A stretch of DNA of 5,561 nt from Bacteroidota bacterium (GTDB lineage: Bacteria; Bacteroidota; Rhodothermia; Rhodothermales; JAAAOL01). This document shows positions 1 through 5,181 of this stretch, one piece after another (within the stretch, counting starts at the first letter, position 1; every line of letters begins with the position of its first letter). The notes under the pieces were generated by a model, which ran no database searches, had not been told where the DNA came from, and saw only the letters and a program-made list of their open reading frames with translations. The stretch is taken from contig JAAAOL010000162.1 of the NCBI GenBank assembly GCA_009908885.1, positions 1 through 5,561 on the forward strand, given 5' to 3'. Position numbers and translations under genes: made by a program.

Positions 1-585
1 GAGCGCGTTCTGGCTGATCTGCGTGCGGACGTAGCCCGGGCAGACGAGCGTGACGCGCAGGCCCACGTCGTGCACCTCGGCGCGGAGGCTGTCGAAGAAG
101 CCGTGCAGGGCGTGCTTCGAGGCCGCATAGGCCGAGCGCTGCCGCGTGCCGAACTTGCCGACGACGCTGCTGATGACGGCGATGTGGCCGCGTCCGGCCT
201 CCAGCATGGACGGCAGGACGGCCTTCGTCAGCGACACGGCGCCGAAGTAGTTGACCTCCATGATGCGACGGTCGACGTGCAGGTCCGTCTCCACGGCGAC
301 CCCGCGCTGACTGATGCCTGCGCTGTGCACCAGTAGATCCACCGGGCCGACGCGACCGAGCACGTCGGCGGCGGCGTCTCCGTGCGTCGCTGTCTCAGCC
401 ACGTCGAGCGGCAAAACGTGATGCCGCTCGGGCGACGGACAGACCTCGCGGACGGCCTCCAGGCGGGCTTCGCGGCGCGCCGAGAGGACGAGGCGTGCGC
501 CGCGCCCTGCGAGAGCATAGGCCAGCGCTTCTCCAATTCCCGAGGATGCCCCCGTAATCCAGACTGTCGCGTCGTCGAACTGCAT
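1..585 (-). CDS. Short-chain dehydrogenase/reductase (SDR), 3' end cut off by the window
   Basis: The minus-strand frame is open from an ATG at 585 to the window edge, giving 195 residues with no stop, so the C-terminus is missing. It is a classical SDR, an NAD(P)-dependent oxidoreductase with a Rossmann fold. The cofactor motif TGASSGIG lies at residues 11-18. SARR at 35-38 has basic residues after strand 2, which usually favours NADP(H). LDV is at 60-62, and HSAG at 87-90 stands where NNAG is usual. The catalytic set is visible as Asn112, Ser140, Tyr153 and Lys157 (YAASK), followed by CPGYVRT at 182-188. The sequence resembles the DHRS7/11-beta-HSD-like group, but the substrate cannot be told. 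AGAGG lies just upstream of the start. The gene is divergent from the TetR gene, so that regulator could control it (inference). Family certain, function open. Confidence 0.93.
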   Translation of the reverse strand, partial: MQFDDATVWITGASSGIGEALAYALAGRGARLVLSARREARLEAVREVCPSPERHHVLPLDVAETATHGDAAADVLGRVGPVDLLVHSAGISQRGVAVETDLHVDRRIMEVNYFGAVSLTKAVLPSMLEAGRGHIAVISSVVGKFGTRQRSAYAASKHALHGFFDSLRAEVHDVGLRVTLVCPGYVRTQISQNAL

Positions 586-705
586 CGCCTCTGTGCCGAC
601 CGTAAAAAGGAGTAGTAGGCGTAAGGTACAATGCAGGGTTCACACCGTCATACTGCCCGGTCATCTACCGTTTAATTTGCGAAATGCCCCTGTTGAAACA
701 AGCTC

Positions 706-734
706 TTGTCAATGAACAAATAATACGTTTTATT
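706..734 (+). promoter_or_regulatory. Candidate promoter of the TetR gene
   Basis: TTGTCA (706-711) matches the -35 consensus at five of six positions. After a 17-base spacer comes TTTATT (729-734), matching the -10 consensus at four of six. It lies in the AT-rich island and would start transcription near 741, giving a leader of about 145 bases. No transcript data support it, and Bacteroidota promoters often diverge from this consensus, so it is a candidate only. Confidence 0.35.
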
Positions 735-737
735 GTT
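715..737. promoter_or_regulatory. Operator-like imperfect palindrome
   Basis: The 23-base site has the form AACAA-N2-AA-N5-TT-N2-TTGTT, so seven of nine arm positions pair symmetrically. TetR-family dimers typically bind imperfect palindromes of about this size next to their own genes. The site covers the spacer and -10 of the candidate promoter at 706-734, a position suited to autorepression and possibly to control of the divergent SDR gene. The arms are AT-rich in an AT-rich segment, so chance symmetry is possible. Confidence 0.35.
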
Positions 738-885
738 GGATACATTCCGCCATTCACTTATGGCTATCCCCAATGAGAACGCAGGCTGCTCATCGCAGTC
801 TAGAACTCTCATCCCACCATCACTCGCATGCGCCTGTCCCAGGATGCATGCCTACGCTCTTCTCCAAAACCATCTATCCCCAACC

Positions 886-1488
886 ATGGCAGGAACGAAA
901 ACGAAAAAAAGCGACGCTCGCGAACGCGTGCTGGACGTAGCTGAGCGACTCTTCCACGAACGCGGCTACAAGGCCGTCACGATGCGCGACATTGCCGATC
1001 GCCTGGACATCCGTCAGGCTTCGCTCTATTACCACGCGCCGGGCGGCAAAGAAGAACTCTACGCGATGGTGCTGGAACGCAGCATGGAACGCCACCGGCA
1101 GGGCCTCGAAGCCGCCCTCCAGGAAGCCGACCCGGACCTCTCCGACCAACTGCGGGCCGCCGCCACGTGGCTGCTCTCCCAGCCGCCCATCCACCTCTCG
1201 CGCATCCTCACCTCCGACATCCCTACGCTGTCGACCAAGGAGGTGAAGGAAAACCTGCGCGAGTTGTGCTACAACTCGACGATGCTCCCCATCGTGGAGA
1301 TCACCAAGGCGGCCAAGCGCAAGAAGGAGATTCAGTCGAACCTGCACCCCGACATCCTGGCGCACTCGTTCCTCACCATCGTCGACGGCCTCTGGTACCA
1401 CGCCGAGATTCAGGAGATCGGCGGATCGAAGGAGCGGATGGCCAACGGTATGATCAAGGTGCTGCTCGAAGGGCTGCGTCCGCGCTAG
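886..1488 (+). CDS. TetR/AcrR-family transcriptional regulator
   Basis: This 200-residue protein has the usual TetR length: an N-terminal DNA-binding domain and a C-terminal helical ligand-binding and dimerisation domain. The N-terminal domain is textbook. RERVLDVAERLFHERGY lies at residues 12-28 and the helix-turn-helix at about 32-51, including MRDIADRLDI and then ASLYYH, followed by GGKEELYAMV. The C-terminal part is variable, as in the family, so the ligand is unknown. The frame is open upstream to 733, but the ATG at 886 places the start just before the conserved domain, which is normal for TetR proteins. No clear Shine-Dalgarno sequence precedes it. The divergent SDR gene and the operator-like palindrome at 715-737 suggest autoregulation and possibly control of the SDR gene. 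The downstream membrane-protein gene, 107 bases away, could also be a target. Targets are inferred. Confidence 0.94.
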   Translation: MAGTKTKKSDARERVLDVAERLFHERGYKAVTMRDIADRLDIRQASLYYHAPGGKEELYAMVLERSMERHRQGLEAALQEADPDLSDQLRAAATWLLSQPPIHLSRILTSDIPTLSTKEVKENLRELCYNSTMLPIVEITKAAKRKKEIQSNLHPDILAHSFLTIVDGLWYHAEIQEIGGSKERMANGMIKVLLEGLRPR

Positions 1489-1595
1489 GCGGAGATGAAC
1501 ACTGTGCTAATTGCCGCAGGCGGCTGCATCTTCGCCGTGGCAGAACAGGTTGGACACGCTCGTGACGCAGCGTTCCCACCCTCGTCTGCACCGTC

Positions 1596-1991
1596 GTGGC
1601 GCACAATACCATCGGACTTGGTGCCTTTCTGACGATCCTCGGACTGGGCACCTTTGCCCTCGTCAACTTCGACCCCATCCTCGCTGGATCGCTGTATCCC
1701 GCCGCGCTCGGTAGCCTTTTTCTAGCGCTCGGGGTCACGGCGATCCGGCGTCCGGGATGGCGGCGACCGGTGATGTACGTAGCTGCGTCCCTGTCGCTGC
1801 TGGCCCTGCTGCTGACGGCGCCCGGCCTGCTCAAGGCCGTCCGCCTTCTGTTCGGCGCGCGCATTCCCCATCCCACCATCGCGCTCGAACACAGCGTCAC
1901 CGCCCTCGTCTGCATGGGCTTCCTGCTGCACCTCGTCGTCCGCCTCCGGGCCACGCCCCGCGACGTGGAAGACCACGTCGAACAGATGTAG
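1596..1991 (+). CDS. Small integral membrane protein with four predicted helices, unknown function
   Basis: The protein has 131 residues and I do not recognise its family. Four hydrophobic segments are visible at about residues 6-24, 30-50, 59-78 and 97-117. Basic loops (RRPGWRR at 51-57, VRLRATPR at 115-122) suggest that the 2-3 loop and the C-terminus face the cytoplasm. The tail is charged (DVEDHVEQ). The start is GTG at 1596. The frame has a stop at 1563-1565 and no ATG between, so GTG is the only reasonable choice. No ribosome binding site is evident. The gene follows the TetR gene in the same direction with a 107-base gap and may be co-transcribed. It ends exactly where the fasciclin remnant begins, and that remnant continues in the same frame past the TAG. 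The consistent hydrophobic pattern in a GC-rich frame supports a real gene. Confidence 0.72.
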   Translation: MAHNTIGLGAFLTILGLGTFALVNFDPILAGSLYPAALGSLFLALGVTAIRRPGWRRPVMYVAASLSLLALLLTAPGLLKAVRLLFGARIPHPTIALEHSVTALVCMGFLLHLVVRLRATPRDVEDHVEQM

Positions 1992-2346
1992 CTGCCCGAC
2001 GAGGAAGGCCCCTACACGGTCTTCGCTCCGACTGACGAAGCCTTCGAAGCGCTCCCCGAGGGACAGCTAGAGGCGCTGCTGAAAAAGGAAACCCGCGACG
2101 AGCTGGTCCAGCTACTCAGCTACCACGTCGTCGAGGGACGCCTTATGACGGATGACATCTTGGCGATGCAGCTCCCGCAGATAGTTTCAGACGCTGCAGG
2201 GCATGACCCTCTCCTTCGCGGAGGACGACCTGAACCTCATGGTCGATGGCGCGACGATCTTGAATCCGGACGTGCAGGCGGCCAATGGCGTCATCCACGT
2301 CATCGACGGCGTGCTGACGCCCACGCCGGGCGATACGCCGCAGTAG
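1992..2346 (+). pseudogene. Fasciclin (FAS1) domain gene remnant: N-terminus missing and one frameshift
   Basis: The first part, read from 1992, carries the FAS1 H1 motif GPYTVFAPTDEAFEALP and then the LLSYHVVEGRL segment. The reading then moves forward one base near 2185-2187. From about 2188 to the TAG at 2344-2346 it continues as QTLQGMTLSF, ending in the H2 motif NGVIHVIDGVLTP. FAS1 domains are about 130-140 residues, secreted or surface-attached, and linked to adhesion. Here about 117 codons remain. The leading 30 or so residues and any signal peptide are absent, and no start codon precedes the homology. Dropping one T from the TTT at 2185-2187 joins both halves smoothly, so the frameshift looks like a single-base insertion or sequencing error. 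The missing N-terminus is not explained that way, so a decayed gene is the best call. Motif retention suggests recent loss. Confidence 0.87.
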
Positions 2347-2371
2347 GTATTCCACCTCCGAAGCGCTGATC

Positions 2372-2405
2372 GTGGGGCGGCCTCACCGGGTCGTCCCACC
2401 TTTTT
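2372..2405 (+). terminator. Intrinsic terminator after the fasciclin remnant
   Basis: An 11-base-pair stem (2372-2382 with 2389-2399) surrounds a TCACCG loop and is followed by five T at 2401-2405. Two of the pairs are G-U in plus-strand RNA and would be C-A mismatches in minus-strand RNA, so the structure is built for plus-strand transcription. It separates the TetR/membrane/fasciclin block from the RidA-Nudix pair. Confidence 0.85.
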
Positions 2406-2470
2406 CATGCGATCCGTCGCGTTCGTAGCTTGGCCTCGTTCGCGTCGCTTCCACCTGCTCTGCCTAAATC

Positions 2471-2875
2471 ATGCAACGACAGACGATTTCGAGTGGAACC
2501 CCGTGGGAACCCGTCGTCGGCTATGCTCGTGCGGTGCGCGTCGGCCCGCATGTGCACGTCTCCGGCACCACCGCCACCGGCCCGGACGGCGCCCTCGTCG
2601 GCGTCGGCGACCCGTACGCCCAGACCCGGCAGACGCTGCGCAACATCGCGACGGCGCTGGATGAGGCGGGCGCGCGGCTCGACGACGTCGTGCGGACGCG
2701 AATCTACGTGGTCAACATCGACCACTGGGAAGCCATCGGGCGGGCACACGGCGAGGTCTTCCACCAGGTCCGCCCCGCCACGAGCATGATCGAAGTGTCG
2801 CGCCTCATCGACCCGCGCATGCTCGTGGAGATCGAGGCCGACGCCTACCTCTACACGCCTGAACCCACGCCGTAG
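2471..2875 (+). CDS. RidA/YjgF/YER057c/UK114-family protein
   Basis: The protein has 134 residues, full length for the family. Members form trimers in the cytoplasm; true RidA hydrolyses reactive enamine/imine intermediates released by PLP enzymes. Visible family features are VHVSGTTAT at 28-36, DPYAQTRQTLRNI at 47-59, VVRTRIYVVNID at 73-84, RPATSMIEVSRL at 101-112 and VEIEADAY at 119-126. In canonical RidA the PAR(S/T) segment carries the arginine that holds the substrate carboxylate (Arg105 in E. coli). Here the segment reads PATS, with Thr104 in that place, so this belongs to an arginine-lacking Rid subgroup and imine deaminase activity should not be assumed. The ATG at 2471 gives a standard N-terminus. 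The Nudix gene starts 5 bases after the stop, suggesting one transcript. The terminator at 2372-2405 insulates the gene from upstream. Confidence 0.93.
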   Translation: MQRQTISSGTPWEPVVGYARAVRVGPHVHVSGTTATGPDGALVGVGDPYAQTRQTLRNIATALDEAGARLDDVVRTRIYVVNIDHWEAIGRAHGEVFHQVRPATSMIEVSRLIDPRMLVEIEADAYLYTPEPTP

Positions 2876-2880
2876 CCCCC

Positions 2881-3456
2881 ATGCCCGACCTGACTGAAAC
2901 GCCGCTCCGCTCCGACCAGCTCGTCGACGGGAAGCTCCTGAAGGTGTACCGCGACGAAGTGCGCGTGCCCGACGGCAGCACCTCCGTCCGCGAGTGGATC
3001 GACCATCCCGGCGCGGCAGCCGTGGTGCCCCTCTTCGCCGATGGCACGACGGTCCTGGTGCGTCAGTTTCGGTATCCGCCGCGCCGCACGTTTCTGGAGG
3101 TGCCCGCGGGCAAGCTGGACCGGGCGGGCGAGCCCCCCGAGGAGGTGGCCGCGCGCGAGCTGGAGGAAGAGACCGGGTGGGTGGCCGAGCGCTTCACCCC
3201 GCTCGGGGCGCTGCACCCCTGCATCGGCTACAGCAACGAGGTCATCCACTTCTACCTGGCCCGGGACCTGCGCGAGGGGACCCAGGACCTGAGCGAGGGC
3301 GAGTTCGTAGAGGTCGTCACGATGGGCTTCGAGGAAGCCGTCGCACAGGCGCGGCAGGGCACGATGCACGACATGAAGTCGGCCATGGCGCTGCTGCTGG
3401 CCGCCGCCCACCTGCACACACCCGATCCTGAAATCACGACGAAGAAACCGCACTAG
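2881..3456 (+). CDS. Nudix hydrolase, probable ADP-ribose pyrophosphatase type
   Basis: The protein has 191 residues, typical of ADP-ribose pyrophosphatases, which cleave ADP-ribose or other nucleotide sugars to AMP and a sugar phosphate using Mg2+. The Nudix box spans residues 77-100: Gly77, Glu84, then RELEEETGW at 92-100, with Glu96 and Glu97 as the expected metal ligands. The first spacer is one residue longer than the strict GX5E pattern, a variant I recall from other members of this type. VVPLFADGTTVLVRQFRYP (48-66) before the box and the HPCIGYSNE stretch (112-120) after it fit the ADP-ribose group, where a proline lies about 15 residues beyond the box. The exact substrate cannot be read from sequence. 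The gene starts 5 bases after the RidA-family stop and is probably translated from the same mRNA. The short tail ends in lysines. Confidence 0.92.
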   Translation: MPDLTETPLRSDQLVDGKLLKVYRDEVRVPDGSTSVREWIDHPGAAAVVPLFADGTTVLVRQFRYPPRRTFLEVPAGKLDRAGEPPEEVAARELEEETGWVAERFTPLGALHPCIGYSNEVIHFYLARDLREGTQDLSEGEFVEVVTMGFEEAVAQARQGTMHDMKSAMALLLAAAHLHTPDPEITTKKPH

Positions 3457-3458
3457 GC

Positions 3459-3490
3459 TTGTCCACAGGGTGGGGTGCCCCGTATACTTG
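3459..3490 (+). promoter_or_regulatory. Candidate secG promoter
   Basis: TTGTCC (3459-3464) and TATACT (3483-3488) are spaced 18 bases apart and fit the general -35/-10 pattern. The same downstream element extended, TATACTTG (3483-3490), matches the Bacteroidota -7 element TAnnTTTG at all but one defined position, with CTTG about 21 bases upstream as a near -33 element. The site begins just after the Nudix stop and leaves a leader of about 25-30 bases before the secG ATG. This suggests secG has its own transcript. Confidence 0.55.
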
Positions 3491-3521
3491 GTGATCCCTT
3501 GACGTATCAGCCGGACTTCCT

Positions 3522-3884
3522 ATGTTTACCTTTCTGATTATCCTGATCGCCCTCATCGGCGTCATCATGACTTTCATCGTCCTGGTGCAGGCAGGTCGCG
3601 GTGGCGGCCTCGCGGGTATCGCCTCGGGCGGCTCCACCACCCAGATCCTGGGCGCTCGCCAGGCGCCGGACATTCTGGAGAAGGCCACCTGGACGCTGGC
3701 CGTTCTCTTCATCGTGCTCTGCATCCTGACGAACTTTGCCATCGACACGGCGGAGTCGCAGGAAAGCATCATCCAGGAGCGCGCGCAGGAAGAGCAGACG
3801 GTGCCCCCGGCCCCTCCGGGCACGCAAGAGACACCGGCCCAGCCGCCAGCCACGACGCCTCAACAGAACGGCGGCGGACAGTAA
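3522..3884 (+). CDS. secG: Preprotein translocase subunit SecG
   Basis: The 120-residue protein matches SecG, the small inner-membrane subunit that helps the SecYEG channel and SecA move unfolded proteins across the membrane. It has two transmembrane helices, at about residues 2-23 and 56-73. Between them is the conserved cytoplasmic loop, with VLVQAGRGGGLAG at 20-32 and then the GARQAPDILEKATW segment at 44-57. The tail from about residue 80 is hydrophilic and low in complexity, rich in Gln, Glu, Pro and Thr, and lengthens the protein beyond the roughly 75-residue core. Such tails are common in Bacteroidota SecG proteins. The ATG at 3522 sits directly before helix 1. A promoter candidate upstream and a strong terminator at 3921-3953 suggest a single-gene transcript. 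Confidence 0.95.
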   Translation: MFTFLIILIALIGVIMTFIVLVQAGRGGGLAGIASGGSTTQILGARQAPDILEKATWTLAVLFIVLCILTNFAIDTAESQESIIQERAQEEQTVPPAPPGTQETPAQPPATTPQQNGGGQ

Positions 3885-3920
3885 CACGGATCTGACGCCC
3901 GCCAACATCGCACGCCTCCC

Positions 3921-3953
3921 GGCAGCCTGCCTCCCCGGCGGGCTGCCTTTTTT
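3921..3953 (+). terminator. Intrinsic terminator of secG
   Basis: An 11-base-pair stem (3921-3931 with 3937-3947, one G-U pair) closes a TCCCC loop and is followed by six T at 3948-3953. It lies 36 bases after the secG stop. The T-run is on one side only, so it acts on plus-strand transcription. Confidence 0.93.
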
Positions 3954-4118
3954 ATGGACCGGGGGCACCGTCTGTGATTGAACCGTTAAGGACTACCGGA
4001 CTGCGTAACATGCACGCAGCAGTCTCGCATACATGGGTCGAGGGGGCCCGCCTCCCACCGCCTCGCGGACGCCCGTTCTGTCATTCACCTGTCGTATGCA
4101 CTGACGTCCCGACGTTCT

Positions 4119-4475
4119 ATGTACCTCCAACGCCTCACCACCTTCGTGCTCGCCACGCTGCTCGCCCTCGTCACCGGCTGTGCCGCAACGAACGGAACCA
4201 TGTCGGCCTCTGCCGATCGGGCCGCGAGCGACGCACCCCGCCAGTTCGTCGTCGCCAGTTCGACGACCGTCTCCGGGGTGACGGATGACCTCCCGTCCGG
4301 CACCTGCGCGAATCCCCTTCTGGACCCGCGCGACCGGTCCGAGCTGCGCCTCGTCCGCTCGGCCATGGGAAAGGGCGACTATGACGTTCCCGACGGCAAA
4401 TACGGCGTCGGCCCCGACGAACTGCTCCGGGTCGATTGCTCCACCGGGCAGGCCATGAAGATCGTCCAGCGCTAA
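4119..4475 (+). CDS. Predicted small lipoprotein, unknown function
   Basis: The protein has 118 residues. Its N-terminus is a lipoprotein signal: basic start (Arg5), hydrophobic stretch at 7-18 and the lipobox VTGC ending at Cys21, where signal peptidase II would cut and lipid would be attached. The mature part is about 98 residues, starting with a Ser/Ala-rich linker (22-40). Two further cysteines, Cys63 and Cys107, could form a disulfide outside the cytoplasm. The C-terminal third, from GDYDVPDGKYGVGPDELL (86-103) to the end, looks the most structured and likely conserved. I do not recognise the family. The gene stands alone between the secG terminator and a downstream hairpin. The 165 bases upstream show no convincing promoter. 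Lipoprotein identity is well supported; the role is unknown. Confidence 0.8.
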   Translation: MYLQRLTTFVLATLLALVTGCAATNGTMSASADRAASDAPRQFVVASSTTVSGVTDDLPSGTCANPLLDPRDRSELRLVRSAMGKGDYDVPDGKYGVGPDELLRVDCSTGQAMKIVQR

Positions 4476-4532
4476 ACCGAAGTACCACCAAAGGTAGGCA
4501 GATTGCCCGCACCGTTCTTCGGATCCACCGTC

Positions 4533-4576
4533 GAAGGCCCACTCCCGTGCATCGGGGGATGGGCCTTCTGGGTTTC
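4533..4576 (+). terminator. Long hairpin, probable terminator after the lipoprotein gene
   Basis: A perfect nine-base-pair outer stem (4533-4541 with 4560-4568) encloses a six-pair inner stem (4542-4547 with 4553-4558, one G-U pair). The loop is TGCAT, and a single A at 4559 is bulged. The following bases, TGGGTTTC, contain only a short T-run, so termination may be weak or factor-assisted. It lies 58 bases after the lipoprotein stop and 80 bases before the GNAT start, so it could also act as a leader structure. Confidence 0.5.
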
Positions 4577-4647
4577 GAGGAACAGCCGGGAGCCCCGCTG
4601 TCTTCGACCCGTAGACGTCCTCCTTCTGCCGCCGCTCCCGCACGCCC

Positions 4648-5181
4648 ATGCCCCTCCGCCTGGCCACCGTCGACGACCTGGACCGCATCGACGCGATCTA
4701 CAATCAGGCCATCGCGCACGGCTTCTGCACGGCCCACCTCCACCCGCTCGGGCCGGAGGAGCGGGCAGCCTGGTTCGCGCGGCACGATCCTGCCACGCAT
4801 CCGGTGTACGTGAACGTCGAGGACGAGGCGGTGCTGGGCTGGACCTCGCTGTCGGCGTATCGGCCGGGACGCGAGGCGCTGCAGGACGTGGCCGAACTGA
4901 GCTACTACGTCGACTTCGACCATCACCGGCGTGGCATCGGCACGCGGCTCGTCGGGCGCATGGAGCAGGCCGCCCGTGCCCGCGACCTACGGGTTCTCTT
5001 CGCCATCATCATCGAAGGCAACGCGGGGAGCATCGCCCTGCTTCGGGATGCCGGATTCGAACCGTGGGGCTACCTGCCCGAGGTGGTCCGGCATCGCGGC
5101 GAGACGCGGGGGCAGCTCTACCTGGGCAAGGTGCTGCGGTACAGCGGGTGCCGAAGCGGTCAGACACAGCGTACCTTATGA
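4648..5181 (+). CDS. GNAT-family N-acetyltransferase, phosphinothricin acetyltransferase-like
   Basis: This 177-residue protein is a complete GNAT enzyme, which transfers acetyl from acetyl-CoA to an amine. Its N-terminus (RLATVDDLDRIDAIYNQAI, 4-22) and the segments GWTSLSAYRPGREA (64-77) and AELSYYVD (82-89) fit the Pat/MnaT (YncA)-like group, which includes phosphinothricin and methionine-analogue acetyltransferases. The acetyl-CoA pyrophosphate loop is HRRGIGTRL at 93-101. EGNAGSIALLRDAGFEPWG at 123-141 is the motif B region. The last dozen residues after VLRYS look like a non-conserved extension. The substrate is not predictable; resistance to a specific compound should not be assumed. 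The ATG at 4648 begins right at the fold, with no clear ribosome binding site. Its TGA overlaps the stop codon of the convergent peptidase gene. Confidence 0.92.
   Translation: MPLRLATVDDLDRIDAIYNQAIAHGFCTAHLHPLGPEERAAWFARHDPATHPVYVNVEDEAVLGWTSLSAYRPGREALQDVAELSYYVDFDHHRRGIGTRLVGRMEQAARARDLRVLFAIIIEGNAGSIALLRDAGFEPWGYLPEVVRHRGETRGQLYLGKVLRYSGCRSGQTQRTL

Larger units (their letters stand above)
586..885. other. Divergent intergenic region between SDR and TetR genes
   Basis: These 300 bases separate two divergent genes. The TetR reading frame is open back to base 733, but the stretch before 886 encodes nothing resembling a regulator N-terminus, so I treat it as untranslated leader. Bases 662-745 are clearly AT-rich against the GC-rich surroundings, as expected for a promoter zone. 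For the minus-strand SDR gene only a weak promoter match is visible: TTAAAC, 17 bases, TATGAC, read on the minus strand at roughly 650-680. The 10-base word CTATCCCCAA occurs at 764-773 and 874-883, possibly by chance. No RNA gene was recognised. Confidence 0.6.

Noticed and set aside
764..883. Direct repeat CTATCCCCAA at 764-773 and 874-883
   Set aside because: A repeated 10-base word is expected by chance several times in a window of this size; no flanking symmetry supports a function.
733..885. In-frame N-terminal extension of the TetR regulator by 51 residues
   Set aside because: The extension looks unlike TetR N-termini, overlaps the likely promoter region, and the ATG at 886 gives the normal start just before the DNA-binding domain.
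1495..1632. Short plus-strand ORF of about 45 codons after the TetR stop, preceded by GGAG
   Set aside because: It overlaps the start of the membrane-protein gene in another frame and has no recognisable features; probably chance.
3507..3968. Minus-strand open frame across secG
   Set aside because: It is antisense to secG, runs through its terminator hairpin and has low-complexity Arg-rich composition; a shadow frame.
3978..4011. Possible lipoprotein promoter TTGAAC with TAACAT
   Set aside because: The spacer is 22 bases, too long for a credible promoter, and no better pair was found.
4171..4926. Long minus-strand open frame across the lipoprotein and acetyltransferase genes
   Set aside because: It is antisense to two well-supported plus-strand genes and its translation is an Arg/Gly-rich shadow typical of GC-rich DNA.
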